A stretch of 64,000 nt of DNA, taken from contig NZ_RCVJ01000198.1 in NCBI RefSeq assembly GCF_003667505.1, positions 1 through 64,000 of the forward strand. The letters run 5' to 3'. Source of the DNA: Micromonospora sp. BL4. GTDB taxonomy: Bacteria > Actinomycetota > Actinomycetes > Mycobacteriales > Micromonosporaceae. The notes under the pieces are model-generated. The model worked only from the letters and a program-made list of their open reading frames with translations, made no database searches and was not told the origin of the DNA. Both the position numbers and the translations under genes were made by a program. The stretch's first letter is position 1. Each line of letters starts with the position of its first letter. Positions 51,809 to 61,093 of the stretch are shown here, one piece after another.

Positions 51809-52759
51809 ATGACCGAGTCGGACGAGCAGTCGCAGAGCGTCCGTACCGTGATCGTGGCCGGTTCCGTCAACGTCGCTGTCGCCGTGGCCAAGGTGGTTGC
51901 GGGTCTGCTCTCGAGCTCGGCGGCCATGCTGTCGGAGGCCGCTCATTCGTTCGCCGACACCACCACCGAGGTACTGCTGTTCGTGGCGCTACGTCGAGGC
52001 GGTCGCCGGGCCGACGCCGCGCGCCCCTTCGGCTACGGTCGGGAGAGCTACATCTGGGCCCTCCTCGCCGCGGTCTTCACCTTCGTCAGCGGCGCCGGCT
52101 TCTCCATCACCCACGGCGTCCATGTCATCGCATCGGCCGAGGAGACTGGAGATTACCTCGTCTCGTACGCGGTGCTGGTCGTCTCCTTCGTCCTGGAGTC
52201 GGTATCTCTGATCCGGACGGTACGGCAGGTACGACGCCGGGCCAAGCGCTGGAAAATCAGTCCGGCAAGAGTCCTGCGGCGCACCCCCAACACCACCATC
52301 ATGGCCGTGTTCCTCGAGGACAGCGCCGCCCTTGTCGGCCTGGGGTTGGCCGGAGCGGGCCTGGGGCTCGCCGAGCTGACCGGTGACCCGGTTTGGGATG
52401 GCATCGCATCGGTCGCCATCGGTGTACTACTCCTCGTGGTGGCCACCATTCTGGCCCGCAACAACCTCGCCCTGCTCGTCGGCCGGTCAGCAAGGGAGCC
52501 AGTTCAGGACGAGATCCGCCGGGAATTGGCCGCTCTGCCGAGTGTGCAAGGCATCGTGGAGCTGCTGACCCTGCAGCTCGGTCCCGACGACATCCTCGTT
52601 GTCGCCAGGATCGACTTTGCTGACGAGGTCAGCGGCGCCGATATCGAGGACGTGGCCGACGAGGCGAAACGACGGCTGACCGCGCGTAACCCGGCGGTCC
52701 GGTTCGTCTTCCTGAACCCGACACGCACCGCCACGGGCCCGGAGCCGCCCCCGCCATGA
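51809..52759 (+). CDS. Cation diffusion facilitator (CDF) family transporter
   Basis: 316 residues. About six transmembrane helices with the CDF metal sites: helix 2 carries SEAAHSFADTTTEVLLFVAL (H-x-x-x-D) and helix 5 AVFLEDSAALVGLGLAGAG (E-x-x-x-D). A short cytoplasmic C-terminal domain (GIVELLTLQLGPDDILVVAR) matches the CDF zinc-transporter dimerisation domain. It would export Zn, Co, Fe or Mn, driven by protons. ATG 51809. Confidence 0.9.
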   Translation: MTESDEQSQSVRTVIVAGSVNVAVAVAKVVAGLLSSSAAMLSEAAHSFADTTTEVLLFVALRRGGRRADAARPFGYGRESYIWALLAAVFTFVSGAGFSITHGVHVIASAEETGDYLVSYAVLVVSFVLESVSLIRTVRQVRRRAKRWKISPARVLRRTPNTTIMAVFLEDSAALVGLGLAGAGLGLAELTGDPVWDGIASVAIGVLLLVVATILARNNLALLVGRSAREPVQDEIRRELAALPSVQGIVELLTLQLGPDDILVVARIDFADEVSGADIEDVADEAKRRLTARNPAVRFVFLNPTRTATGPEPPPP

Positions 52760-53313
52760 TCCAGAACGCCCCGCCCGCCGCCGGGAACGCCCTGCTACCA
52801 GGTCATCGCGGGCTGACGAACTCGCCGAGCGCCGCGGGTCCAGCAGCGAGCGACTAGTTGGGCACCGATCCACACCTCGGTGCCGGCGATCTTGCAACCG
52901 CAAGACGCGCAGCGGGAAACCGGTCTGGTGGACAGGTAGGACGGTGTGGAGTCATAGCGAGTCCGGCGGCGCCGATCGCGACCCTGTTATGAACGGTGAC
53001 GGCGGCCGAGGAGACGGGTGGCCGGTGGCGTAGGTGTGACCGGCCCGCGCCGGGCGCTGGCCTCTGCTCAAGCGACACGAGGTTCTTCAGCGCCGACGGC
53101 CGGTCGAACTACTCCAGCTCGGGGCAAACTTCAGATCAGCGCCCGGCGTCCCTTGCCATTGCAGGTGAGGGTTGAAAGGCCGCTGAGCGGCGGTGCTTCA
53201 TCTTGCTGGCAACGAATCGGTGCGGCCTTGCCATCGAGGATGAGGCAAGTCGTGGGATCGTTCGGTCGGGATTCAAGCTGTGGCTCGTGCGGGGAGACTG
53301 ATGACGCAGCTTG
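52760..53313. other. Gene-free stretch
   Basis: 554 bases between the CDF gene and the methyltransferase. No gene or strong structure is seen. Confidence 0.4.
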
Positions 53314-54081
53314 TCAGGTGCGCTGGGCGATAACGCGGGTAAAGCCGAGGTGACGGCCGGTGTCAGCTCGCAGCATCTTCACTTCTCGAGGAACGAGCTT
53401 GCGGGCGGTGTCGTTGTCGGTCGTCTCCAAGACGGCCTCGCTCCAGACCAGCCAGTCGCGCCACCCGTCCTCCAGAAAGTCGGCGTGCACGTCGTCGACC
53501 ACGCCGCTGCGGCTCCACAACTGCTGCCACCAGGCCGGCGAGTGGAAGGTCCAGAAATCCGGTTCCCAGTGCGGCTTGAGGTGCTCCGGCAGCTCGTGGT
53601 CGAGTTCCGTGGCTAGCCCCGGCGCCACGATGCCGATGTGGCCGCCGGGAGCCAGGAAACGGCTCAGGTAGGGCAGGTATAGCGCGTCGGTGCCGAAGTA
53701 GTGATAGGCGTCGACGCTAACGATGGCGTCAAAGTAGCCCTCGGCGAACGGCAGGTCATGCGCCTCGGCCAGCAGCGGCGTGACGAGCTTGGCTTGGCCC
53801 GCGTCGTCGATCCTGCGCCAGTTCTCGGTGGGCTTGATCCAGAGATCGGCGGCGACGACCTGGACGTCGAACTCCTTGGCCAGGAAGATCGAGGTGATGG
53901 CCCTGCCACATCCAAGGTCGAGCACGCGGGCGCCGGGCGCAAGGTCGAGCTCGGAGCACAGCCATTCGAGCAGCCAGAGGGCGTTCGGGCCCATCCAGTT
54001 CTCGATCATCCAATGGGAGTCGTAGCCGGCACTCCTCGGGAACCGTGGCCGGTCCAGCCGCTGCCTCAGATCGTTGACCAT
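53314..54081 (-). CDS. SAM-dependent methyltransferase (class I)
   Basis: 255 residues from ATG 54081; the open frame continues to 54417 without a good start. LDLAPGARVLDLGCGRAITS is motif I (SAM binding), VQVVAADLWIKPTE motif II, and AHDLPFAEGYFDAIVSVDAY with FLAPGGHIGIVAP motifs III-IV. WLVWSEAVLETTDNDTARKL closes it. The Rossmann fold is complete; there is no substrate-binding hint and no signal peptide. It is probably a small-molecule methyltransferase. Confidence 0.85.
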   Translation of the reverse strand: MVNDLRQRLDRPRFPRSAGYDSHWMIENWMGPNALWLLEWLCSELDLAPGARVLDLGCGRAITSIFLAKEFDVQVVAADLWIKPTENWRRIDDAGQAKLVTPLLAEAHDLPFAEGYFDAIVSVDAYHYFGTDALYLPYLSRFLAPGGHIGIVAPGLATELDHELPEHLKPHWEPDFWTFHSPAWWQQLWSRSGVVDDVHADFLEDGWRDWLVWSEAVLETTDNDTARKLVPREVKMLRADTGRHLGFTRVIAQRT

Positions 54082-54652
54082 AGGGCAGGATGGCACCCCC
54101 GGCCCGAGACGTCGATCGATTTGGCGGCCGAGAAACTGCACCTGCCCCGGTACGACGAAAACGACCGCGCCGGCCGGCACCGCTCGAACGGCTGACTCCA
54201 GCACCCGAGCAGTGGCCCCTCCGATGCTGGCCTCTATGGGGTTGGCGCGAGCAAGGCATTGACGATCCCGCTGCTGTCTCGTTGACGGGTCCGTCAACGC
54301 CCAGGGCGTGGGAGACGGCCCAGGCACCCAGGCGGCCCGCCTGTAGAGGCACCGCAACGAGGCGATCAGGTGCTCTGCCGCACTTCGGCCACCTCGTGCG
54401 TTTCGCCGAGCTACCACGTGCGTTTTTACGTACTCCGCAAGCTGCTCGATCTCGACGGGGTGGGTTCATTGAGTCGCCTTTGCCCCCACCTGTTCCAAGG
54501 CCCGCTTCCAATACGATCCGTGGCCACGCCGGGTTCCATCGCTGACCGCCGTGGAGCGCCGCCGCCGCGATTTCGGCGGTACCACGTAGCGGTAATGCCG
54601 TTGTTGCCCGGGCGCCGGGCGCCGTACCGCCCACGGTGCTCGCGCCATCGTG
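54082..54652. other. Intergenic region
   Basis: About 570 bases; no gene seen. Divergent promoters of the methyltransferase and the HTH/hydrolase pair are expected here. Confidence 0.4.
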
Positions 54653-54653
54653 C

Positions 54654-54691
54654 TTGACACTCGACGTCAAGTACTTGACGATGGGTGTCAA
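54654..54691 (+). promoter_or_regulatory. Doubled operator TTGAC-N7-GTCAA
   Basis: Two inverted repeats of the form TTGAC-N7-GTCAA lie at 54654-54670 and 54675-54691. They begin 21 bp apart, two helical turns, so both face the same side. Their inner halves also form the palindrome GTCAAGTACTTGAC (54666-54679). The array ends 17 bases before the ATG at 54709, overlapping the start-proximal promoter region, as expected for autoregulation. Confidence 0.65.
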
Positions 54692-54708
54692 GTAGCGGAG
54701 GAGGCAGC

Positions 54709-55176
54709 ATGTCACCAACCCACGAGGAACTGACCGAGCAGCTCGTCCGGTTGATCGACATCCGCCTGCTCGACCCCCTCGAAATCCTGGCCGACGGCCA
54801 CGACGCCATCGACCCGCTGCGCGCCGTCATCCGGGAGCAGGCCCGATCCTGGGCCGCCACGATCCTCAGCGGCGACGACCGGACCGCAGTCAGCGTGGTC
54901 ATGCGCGCGATCTCCACCCTCTACCCGGGGGACGGACCGTTCGACCCACCCCTCGACTGGTGGCGCAGCCCTTTCGGGCAGGCCGTCGCGCGAAGGGTCG
55001 GCCACCCGACCGCCGCATCCGTGTCGTACGCGGTGGCCGGCGCCATGCTCGGCATCACCCGCCAGGGCGTCCACGACCTGGTCTCCCGCGACAAGCTCGC
55101 CCGCCACCCCGAAGGCGGCGTGCGCTCCGCCTCCGTACGCGACCGACTGCTCAAGGAAGGAACCCGACGTGTCTGA
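54709..55176 (+). CDS. Helix-turn-helix DNA-binding regulator of unknown family
   Basis: 155 residues from ATG 54709 with GGAGGAGG upstream. The N-terminus is helical (EELTEQLVRLIDIRLLDPLE). The C-terminus has AVAGAMLGITRQGVHDLVSR then DKLARHPEGGVRSASVRDRL, which looks like an excisionase- or MerR-type helix-turn-helix plus wing. It sits behind the doubled operator and overlaps the downstream hydrolase gene, so it is probably an autoregulator of this pair. I cannot name a family. Confidence 0.75.
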   Translation: MSPTHEELTEQLVRLIDIRLLDPLEILADGHDAIDPLRAVIREQARSWAATILSGDDRTAVSVVMRAISTLYPGDGPFDPPLDWWRSPFGQAVARRVGHPTAASVSYAVAGAMLGITRQGVHDLVSRDKLARHPEGGVRSASVRDRLLKEGTRRV

Positions 55177-56077
55177 GACCATCATCGACTCCGGGACCGT
55201 GCCCATCGCGATCCGCGACTTCGGCGGACTTGGACAACCGCTGCTGCTCCTTCATGGCGCCGGCGGCAACCTCGCCCAGATGACCACCCTCGCCGAGCAC
55301 CTGCGCCCGACCCACCGGGTGGTCACCGTCGACCTGCGCGGTCACGGCCGGTCCGGAGACGGCCCGTGGCGCTGGGACGATGTACTGGCCGACCTGACCG
55401 CCGTCAGCGACCAACTCGGCCTCACCTCCCCGGCGGTGGTCGGCGTCTCCCTCGGCGGCATGCTCGCCACCCTCTGGGCGCAGCGTCACCCGGAGTGCCC
55501 CGGTGCCGTCAGCTTGGACGGCAATCCGCCGTTAAACCGTCCGGACCAGCTCGCCGGGCTGGATCCGGAGCAGGCCGAGACCGAGCTGGCCAAGCTGCGG
55601 GCCATCTTCGACGAGATGGCCGCGATGCTTGCCGAACCACTAACCGCCGAACAGGTGGCCGCCATGCTGGCGGGGCAGCGGTCCATGGCCCAGCGCTACG
55701 GCGCCGCACCCGACGACTGGGTGGCAGCCTTCGAACGCAACCTCGTGCCCGGCGACGACGGCCGCAGCCGGCTGCGGCCCGCCCCGGACCTCACCCGGCA
55801 GCTCCGGGACGCCATGGACTCCCTCGACCTGACGCCCGCCTACCGCGACGTCCGCTGCCCGCTGCTGCTCATTCTCGCCACCGAGGACCTGCCCGAACAA
55901 CAGCCGTTCCACAGCCTGTACGAGGCGTATCGCAAGGTCACCGCCGAACGGCTTGCCGCTGTGGACAACCCGTCTCTGCGGGTGCGCCATCTCGCCGGCG
56001 CCAGCCACGCGATGGTTGCCGAACGCCCACAGGAGCTCACTGCCCTCATCACCGACTTCCTCAGCCCTCACGACTGA
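55169..56077 (+). CDS. Alpha/beta-fold hydrolase
   Basis: 302 residues from GTG 55169, overlapping the regulator stop by 8 bases, so the two are co-translated. LLLLHGAGGNLAQMTTLAEH and VVTVDLRGHGRSGDGPWRW open it. VVGVSLGGMLATLWAQRHPE has the nucleophile Ser, LLLILATEDLPEQQPFHSLY the likely Asp, and LAGASHAMVAERPQELTAL the His. The classic serine hydrolase triad is complete. It is probably a cytoplasmic esterase or lactone/epoxide hydrolase-type enzyme. The substrate may be the inducer of the upstream regulator (inference). Confidence 0.88.
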   Translation: MSETIIDSGTVPIAIRDFGGLGQPLLLLHGAGGNLAQMTTLAEHLRPTHRVVTVDLRGHGRSGDGPWRWDDVLADLTAVSDQLGLTSPAVVGVSLGGMLATLWAQRHPECPGAVSLDGNPPLNRPDQLAGLDPEQAETELAKLRAIFDEMAAMLAEPLTAEQVAAMLAGQRSMAQRYGAAPDDWVAAFERNLVPGDDGRSRLRPAPDLTRQLRDAMDSLDLTPAYRDVRCPLLLILATEDLPEQQPFHSLYEAYRKVTAERLAAVDNPSLRVRHLAGASHAMVAERPQELTALITDFLSPHD

Positions 56078-56318
56078 GGGCGACCCGCAGGAGCCCGCCT
56101 CCTGACGAAGGTCGGACCTGCCTGCGGTCATGAGGGCCATGGGAGAGACCACCTCGACGCACGCACGCATCTGCCAGCCCAGCGCGTCGAGGACGGCCCT
56201 TGCCGGCCTAATTTCTTCGTCGGCCGCACGGGGAGTGCAGGGTTCGCGTGCTGGCACTCGCACAGCTGCCGGATCCTGGTTTCGGTTGTGATCGGCGAGC
56301 CACGGCTACAATCCCGCC

Positions 56319-56849
56319 GTGGACGACACCACCCGCGGCATACGCATCAGACGCGGTGGCCCGGCCGATGCACCCGCCGTACTGAACATGCTCGACTCCG
56401 CGGTGATCTGGATGAATGATCGCGGCAACACCGAGCAATGGGGCACGACACCGTTCTCTGAGAAGCCCGGAGGGATCGAGCTGGTCGATCGGTACATGAC
56501 CGAGAACCTCCCGTACATCGCGGAGGTGGAAGGAACGCCGGCCGCAGCCTTGGTGTTGGACTCTGGGCCCAATCCGCAGGCACCGATCGCGCCTGCGGAG
56601 GAACCCGAGCGGTACGTCCGCCTCCTGGTCTCGGACCGACGATTCGCCGGTCGGAACCTCGGGTCGGCCCTGTTGGCTCACGCCGTGGAGGAGACCCGGC
56701 GAGCTGGAGTGCGGTTGCTACGGGTCGACTGCTGGGCGGGCGGCGGTGGCGAGCTGGTGGCGTTCTACGAGCGCCACGGGTTCACTTCCACCGAAACCTT
56801 CCTATCTGGATCCTGGCCGGGTCAGGTGCTGGCCCAACGGGTCGCTTGA
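56319..56849 (+). CDS. GNAT-family N-acetyltransferase
   Basis: 176 residues from GTG 56319. IRIRRGGPADAPAVLNMLDS starts the fold, YVRLLVSDRRFAGRNLGSAL the acyl-CoA loop (R-x-x-G/N-x-G/A), and LRVDCWAGGGGELVAFYERH with GFTSTETF the C-terminal beta5-alpha4. A general small-molecule or aminoglycoside-like acetyltransferase; the substrate is unknown. Confidence 0.85.
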   Translation: MDDTTRGIRIRRGGPADAPAVLNMLDSAVIWMNDRGNTEQWGTTPFSEKPGGIELVDRYMTENLPYIAEVEGTPAAALVLDSGPNPQAPIAPAEEPERYVRLLVSDRRFAGRNLGSALLAHAVEETRRAGVRLLRVDCWAGGGGELVAFYERHGFTSTETFLSGSWPGQVLAQRVA

Positions 56850-57059
56850 GCCGCGCTTCGCACGGTCCTCGACGCCCCCAGCCATCTCAGACGACCAGTT
56901 CCAGAATCGGGCGAGTCAGCGCATGCGCATGAAGCTTCGCTGGAGGTCAAAGCCACAGCTTGGCCACATCGTCGCTGGTCAGCACGTCGGCGCAGGCCAG
57001 GTCAGTTCGAGCGCGAAGCGCCACGACCACCTGCGGACGGGCGCCCTGCCCTGGTGGGG

Positions 57060-58031
57060 TTAGCCCGCGCTTGTGGCCCGGGCTCGCCGCTCGCGCAGCC
57101 AGACCAGCACCACCATGGCGATGTTGACGGCGCCAAGGATCAGCAGGGCCGCGTCACCGGAGTCGGTGGACCGGTCGATCGCGAAGGCCTCGCCGTCCGC
57201 CATCAGCGTGTTGACGGTCGTGAACAGGACGTTGTTGGCGACGTGGAAGGCGACCGGTGCCTCGATGCCGCGGCTGATGATGGCCATCAGGCCGGTGCTG
57301 ATGCCGATCACGGTGTAGTAACCGAACAGCCAGGGGTCGGCCGACCCGTGGACCACGGCGAAGCCCAGGCCGGAGACGACGAGCCCGACGACCAGGGCCG
57401 GGCGAACCGCACGCACCCAGGAGGCGGCGGCGGGCAGCACGGCACTTCGGAACATCAGCTCCTCGCCGGCGGCCTGCAGCGGGGTGCTCAGCACGACGAT
57501 CACCAGCATGCCGATCGTCGTGCTGGTGACACCGAAGGCGGTCCAGCCTGGGGCGTCGGGCGCGACCAGCGCCACGACGCCGATCCCCGCACCCACCAGC
57601 AGCGCCGCTCCGATCAGGTAATACGTCAGGCGGCGGGCGTCGAAGGCTCGTGGAAAGCTGAGCAGGCTGCGCCACGGCACCTTGGCGATCCACACCAGGA
57701 GCAGGATCGCCAAGGCACCCGCCGCGCCGACGCTGAGGTTGACGGCCAGGAACTTCAACGGCGTGAAGGTGGCTGACATCGGGTCGTCGCTGCCCTCGAT
57801 GACGCCCACGATCTGGTAGAGCAGCACCTGCAGGACCACCATCGCCAGCGGCGGCACGAGGATGACGACGAGCGGCTTCCACCAGCTCATGCGGAGGTGG
57901 GCGCCGAAGGGCCGGGAGTTGTCGACGGCCGGCCGGGAATGCTCCAACGTCAGGAGGCGCGAGCTTCCTGCGTCAGGAGGGCTCGGCCGTTCCGTCCCTT
58001 TCCAGGGTCCGTCGGATCTTGGGGCGTTCAT
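57060..58031 (-). CDS. CPBP-family intramembrane metalloprotease
   Basis: About 323 residues from ATG 58031 (alternatives at 58061 and 58067). At least eight membrane helices. The CPBP/Abi motifs are present: QAAGEELMFRSAVLP (E-E-x-x-x-R), VSGLGFAVVHGSAD (F-x-x-x-H) and EAPVAFHVANNVLF (H-x-x-x-N). It should be a Rce1-like protease that cleaves a membrane or modified substrate, or it may protect against a bacteriocin. The gene downstream in transcription direction is not linked. Confidence 0.85.
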   Translation of the reverse strand: MNAPRSDGPWKGTERPSPPDAGSSRLLTLEHSRPAVDNSRPFGAHLRMSWWKPLVVILVPPLAMVVLQVLLYQIVGVIEGSDDPMSATFTPLKFLAVNLSVGAAGALAILLLVWIAKVPWRSLLSFPRAFDARRLTYYLIGAALLVGAGIGVVALVAPDAPGWTAFGVTSTTIGMLVIVVLSTPLQAAGEELMFRSAVLPAAASWVRAVRPALVVGLVVSGLGFAVVHGSADPWLFGYYTVIGISTGLMAIISRGIEAPVAFHVANNVLFTTVNTLMADGEAFAIDRSTDSGDAALLILGAVNIAMVVLVWLRERRARATSAG

Positions 58032-58324
58032 CGGGGAGGTTCCTCTCGAGCGTCGTGACATCCCCATTGCAGCGCTCACCGCACCCTCCTGGCAGTGCCA
58101 CCACGTCACCATTGCACCGTGACATTCCACGAACAGACATGACGCGGAGACCCGCCCGACGTCGTTACCGGGTGAGTTCCGCCGGTGCGGGTGGGAAGTC
58201 GAGGCGTGGCTTGCCCTGCATCGCCGCCGCGTCGCCGCTGTGCGGGCAGCTCCTGGTTGAGGTCAGGCCGGTGGTGCCGGGTGGGCAGTTCGCCAACCGA
58301 ATAGGTCGTGGCGCCGGACCGCCG

Positions 58325-58927
58325 TTACAGCCAGTCGTGTTCGCGGGCGTAGCGGGCCGCTTCGTGGCGGGTCCGGGTCTGGGTCTTACGCATGGCGTTG
58401 GAGAGGTAGTTGCGCACGGTGCCCGGGGCGAGGTGGAGCCGAGCGGCGATGTCGGCGACCGAGTAGCCCTCGCTGGTGACCCGCAGGACGTCGGCTTCAC
58501 GGTCGGTGAGGGGGCAGTCCTCGGTGACGGCGAGCGCGGACACGTCCGGGTCGATCCAGCGCTTGCCCGCGTGCAGGGTGGCGATGACCGAGGTGATGTG
58601 TGCCGGCTCGGCGGATTTGCTGACGAAGCCCTGAACGCCGAGCCGCAGCGCCTTGCGTAGCACGCCAGGGCGGGCGTGCCGGGTCAGCATGAGGATCACC
58701 TGCTCGGGTCGCTCGCGGCGGATCTCGGCGACCGCGCCCAGGCCGTCCACGCCCGGCATTTCCAAGTCGATGACCAGCACGTCGGGCCGGTGCCGCAGGG
58801 TGGCGGCGATCGCCGTCAGGCCGTCCTGAGCCTCGGCGAGGACCGTGATGTCGCCCTCCATCGGCAGCAGCGCGGCGAGGGCCGTGCGCAGCAACGCCTC
58901 GTCGTCGGCGAGCACGATGGTGGTCAT
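58325..58927 (-). CDS. NarL/FixJ-type response regulator
   Basis: 200 residues. The receiver domain has the acidic pair in VLADDEALL and the phosphorylation Asp54 in LVIDLEMPG. The conserved Ser/Thr and Lys are LMLTRHARP and GFVSKSAEP. The C-terminal LuxR HTH is LTDREADVLRVTSEGYSVAD with VRNYLSNAMRKT. The start ATG overlaps the histidine kinase stop (ATGA), so the pair is one operon. It likely regulates the divergent ABC transporter genes. Confidence 0.93.
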   Translation of the reverse strand: MTTIVLADDEALLRTALAALLPMEGDITVLAEAQDGLTAIAATLRHRPDVLVIDLEMPGVDGLGAVAEIRRERPEQVILMLTRHARPGVLRKALRLGVQGFVSKSAEPAHITSVIATLHAGKRWIDPDVSALAVTEDCPLTDREADVLRVTSEGYSVADIAARLHLAPGTVRNYLSNAMRKTQTRTRHEAARYAREHDWL

Positions 58928-60078
58928 CGGCCGTCCTTCCCCGTAACCGTCGGGGCCGCGTCGGCCCGAGCGGGTGGGAAGACCGCTGCGGTCAGGAACT
59001 GCTCGTCCTTCTGTTCCACGGTCAGCTCACCTCCGTCGCCCGCGACCCGTTGCCTGAGTACCGCCAGTCCCCTGAGCTCGGGGAGCGTGGTGGCGGTTAC
59101 GCCGTCGTTGACGATGGTGATGCCCGACTCGGCGAGCGTGATCTGCACCTGGGTGGCCTGGGCGTGGCGCAGGATGTTGGTGGTGGTCTCGCGCAGCACC
59201 TGGCCGAGCAGTTCGCCGGCGCGGGCGTCGACCTCGGCCTCCCTGGTCACCCGGACGCGTATTCCGGCGGCCTCGAACAGGTTCTTCGCGTTCTCGATCT
59301 CCGCGGTGAGGTTGAGCCGCCGCTGCGCGTACGCGAGTTCCTTGGTCTGCGCGATCGTGTCGCTGACCAGCGCGTACGTCTCCCGCAGCTCCTTCTCCGC
59401 CCGAGCGGTGTCGCGGAGCAGCAGTCGCTGGGCCAGGGCGATCTTCAGCTTGACCACGTGCAGGGTGTGGCCCTGGATGTCATGCAGGTCGCTGGCGAAC
59501 CGCACGCGCTCCCGGACCACGGCCAGCTCCGCCTCGCGTTCCCGGGTCTGTTCGAGCTCCCGGATGAGGTCGTAGAACCGTTCGCCCACCATCGTGAAGA
59601 CCGTCACGACGACGGTGAGGGCGGTCGGGATGAGGACGTAGGTGACCAGGACGTGACCGATGTCGTCCCGCTGCACCAGCAGCCGCGCCGCGCCGACGGT
59701 GGCGACGTAGGTGAACAGCCCGGCCACCGCCAGCACCCGGTGCCGCCGGACCTCGCGCAGGGCGAGGGAGCCCACGGCGCAGAACCCCCAGTAGGCGTTG
59801 GGGCTGCCGGTCACCAGGACCCCCAGTGGCCACACCGCTCCCCCGACGATCACGCACGGCAGCGCCACCCGTGCCAGGTCGTTGGCCGTCCACCGTTCGA
59901 AGGCCACCAGGGCCGCCACGGCCCCCGGCGCCAGGACGACGACGTGCCACCAGGTACGCGCGTCGGTGTAGACCAGGACCACCGCGGCGAACACCACGGG
60001 CGGCAGTGACGTGGCGAGATTGAGCCGGCGCAGCCTTCCCTGCGTCGACTCGGTGAAGCGCGGCGATCTCGCGGTCAT
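58924..60078 (-). CDS. DesK-type sensor histidine kinase
   Basis: 384 residues. Five to six membrane helices occupy residues 20-165, then the dimerisation helix contains SDLHDIQGHTLHVVKLKIAL, with His199 as the phosphorylation site of the HisKA_3 class. GQVLRETTTNILRHAQATQV and ITLAESGITIVNDGVTATTL are the ATPase N and G1 boxes. It is like DesK, which senses membrane state. It is divergent from the ABC transporter; 107 bases separate the starts. Confidence 0.92.
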   Translation of the reverse strand: MTARSPRFTESTQGRLRRLNLATSLPPVVFAAVVLVYTDARTWWHVVVLAPGAVAALVAFERWTANDLARVALPCVIVGGAVWPLGVLVTGSPNAYWGFCAVGSLALREVRRHRVLAVAGLFTYVATVGAARLLVQRDDIGHVLVTYVLIPTALTVVVTVFTMVGERFYDLIRELEQTREREAELAVVRERVRFASDLHDIQGHTLHVVKLKIALAQRLLLRDTARAEKELRETYALVSDTIAQTKELAYAQRRLNLTAEIENAKNLFEAAGIRVRVTREAEVDARAGELLGQVLRETTTNILRHAQATQVQITLAESGITIVNDGVTATTLPELRGLAVLRQRVAGDGGELTVEQKDEQFLTAAVFPPARADAAPTVTGKDGR

Positions 60079-60185
60079 CAGATCAGTATCCGGCAGCCAG
60101 GGGCCTCGACCCGTGACACCACGTCACATGCGGTGGTGACGTGGTGCCACTGACGGGTCGGCCGTGCCCGCGCTGTCATGGGTAC

Positions 60186-61067
60186 ATGTCCACCACACCT
60201 GTCATCGAAGTCGAACGGCTGAACCTCACCTACGGCGACTTCCACGCCGTGAAGGACCTCTCCTTCGAGGTACGGCCCGGAGAGCTCTACGCACTGCTGG
60301 GTACCAACGGAGCCGGGAAAACCTCGACCCTGGAAGTTGTCGAGGGACACCGGAGGCCGACCTCGGGCACGGTACGCGTCTTCGGGCACAGCCCCGCCGA
60401 CCGGCGAGCGGTACGTCCCCGGATGGGCGTCATGCTCCAGGAGAGCGGATTCTCCCCGGACCTCACCGTCCGTGAGTCCGTCGGTCTGGTCGGCCGGCTC
60501 ACCAGGCGCACCGACGACGTCGACCGGGTGCTCGACCTGGTCGATCTCACCGGCCGAGCCGGCCGCAAGGTGTCGCAGCTGTCCGGCGGGGAGAAGCGGC
60601 GGCTGGACTTCGCCACCGCCGTCTACGGCACCCCAGAGCTGATCTTCCTGGACGAGCCGACCACCGGCCTCGACATTCAGTCCCGCGACGCCGTCTGGGC
60701 GACGGTGGACCGGCTGCGGGAGAACGGCGCGACCATCGTGCTCACCACGCACTACCTGGAGGAGGCGCAACAGCGCGCGGACCGGATCGGGCTGATGCAC
60801 GAGGGCGCCTTCCACCGGGAGGGCACCGTCTCCGAGCTGACCCGCACCCTGCCGGCGGTCATCCGCTTTTCCCTCCCGGCCTCGGCGCCGATGCTGCCGG
60901 TGGGCGCCGCCGTTGACGCGGACGGGAAGGTCGCGGTCGAGACCTTCGAGCTGCAGAAGGATCTGCACCTCCTGCTCGGCTGGGCACAGGACCACGCCGT
61001 GGAGCTGCGGGACCTGGCGGCGGGACCGACCCGGCTCGACGACGTCTTCCGCGCCATCAACAGTTGA
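60186..61067 (+). CDS. ABC transporter ATP-binding protein (drug/ABC-2 type)
   Basis: 293 residues from ATG 60186. Walker A is LLGTNGAGKTSTLEVVEG, the signature is VSQLSGGEKRRLDFATAV, and Walker B is LIFLDEPTTGLDIQSRD, followed by VLTTHYLEEAQQRADRIGLM. The C-terminal domain resembles those of antibiotic-export ATPases. It pairs with the next gene, the permease, and is divergent from the two-component system. Confidence 0.95.
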   Translation: MSTTPVIEVERLNLTYGDFHAVKDLSFEVRPGELYALLGTNGAGKTSTLEVVEGHRRPTSGTVRVFGHSPADRRAVRPRMGVMLQESGFSPDLTVRESVGLVGRLTRRTDDVDRVLDLVDLTGRAGRKVSQLSGGEKRRLDFATAVYGTPELIFLDEPTTGLDIQSRDAVWATVDRLRENGATIVLTTHYLEEAQQRADRIGLMHEGAFHREGTVSELTRTLPAVIRFSLPASAPMLPVGAAVDADGKVAVETFELQKDLHLLLGWAQDHAVELRDLAAGPTRLDDVFRAINS

Positions 61068-61093
61068 TTCGTTCTTCCGACAGGAGCATCACC

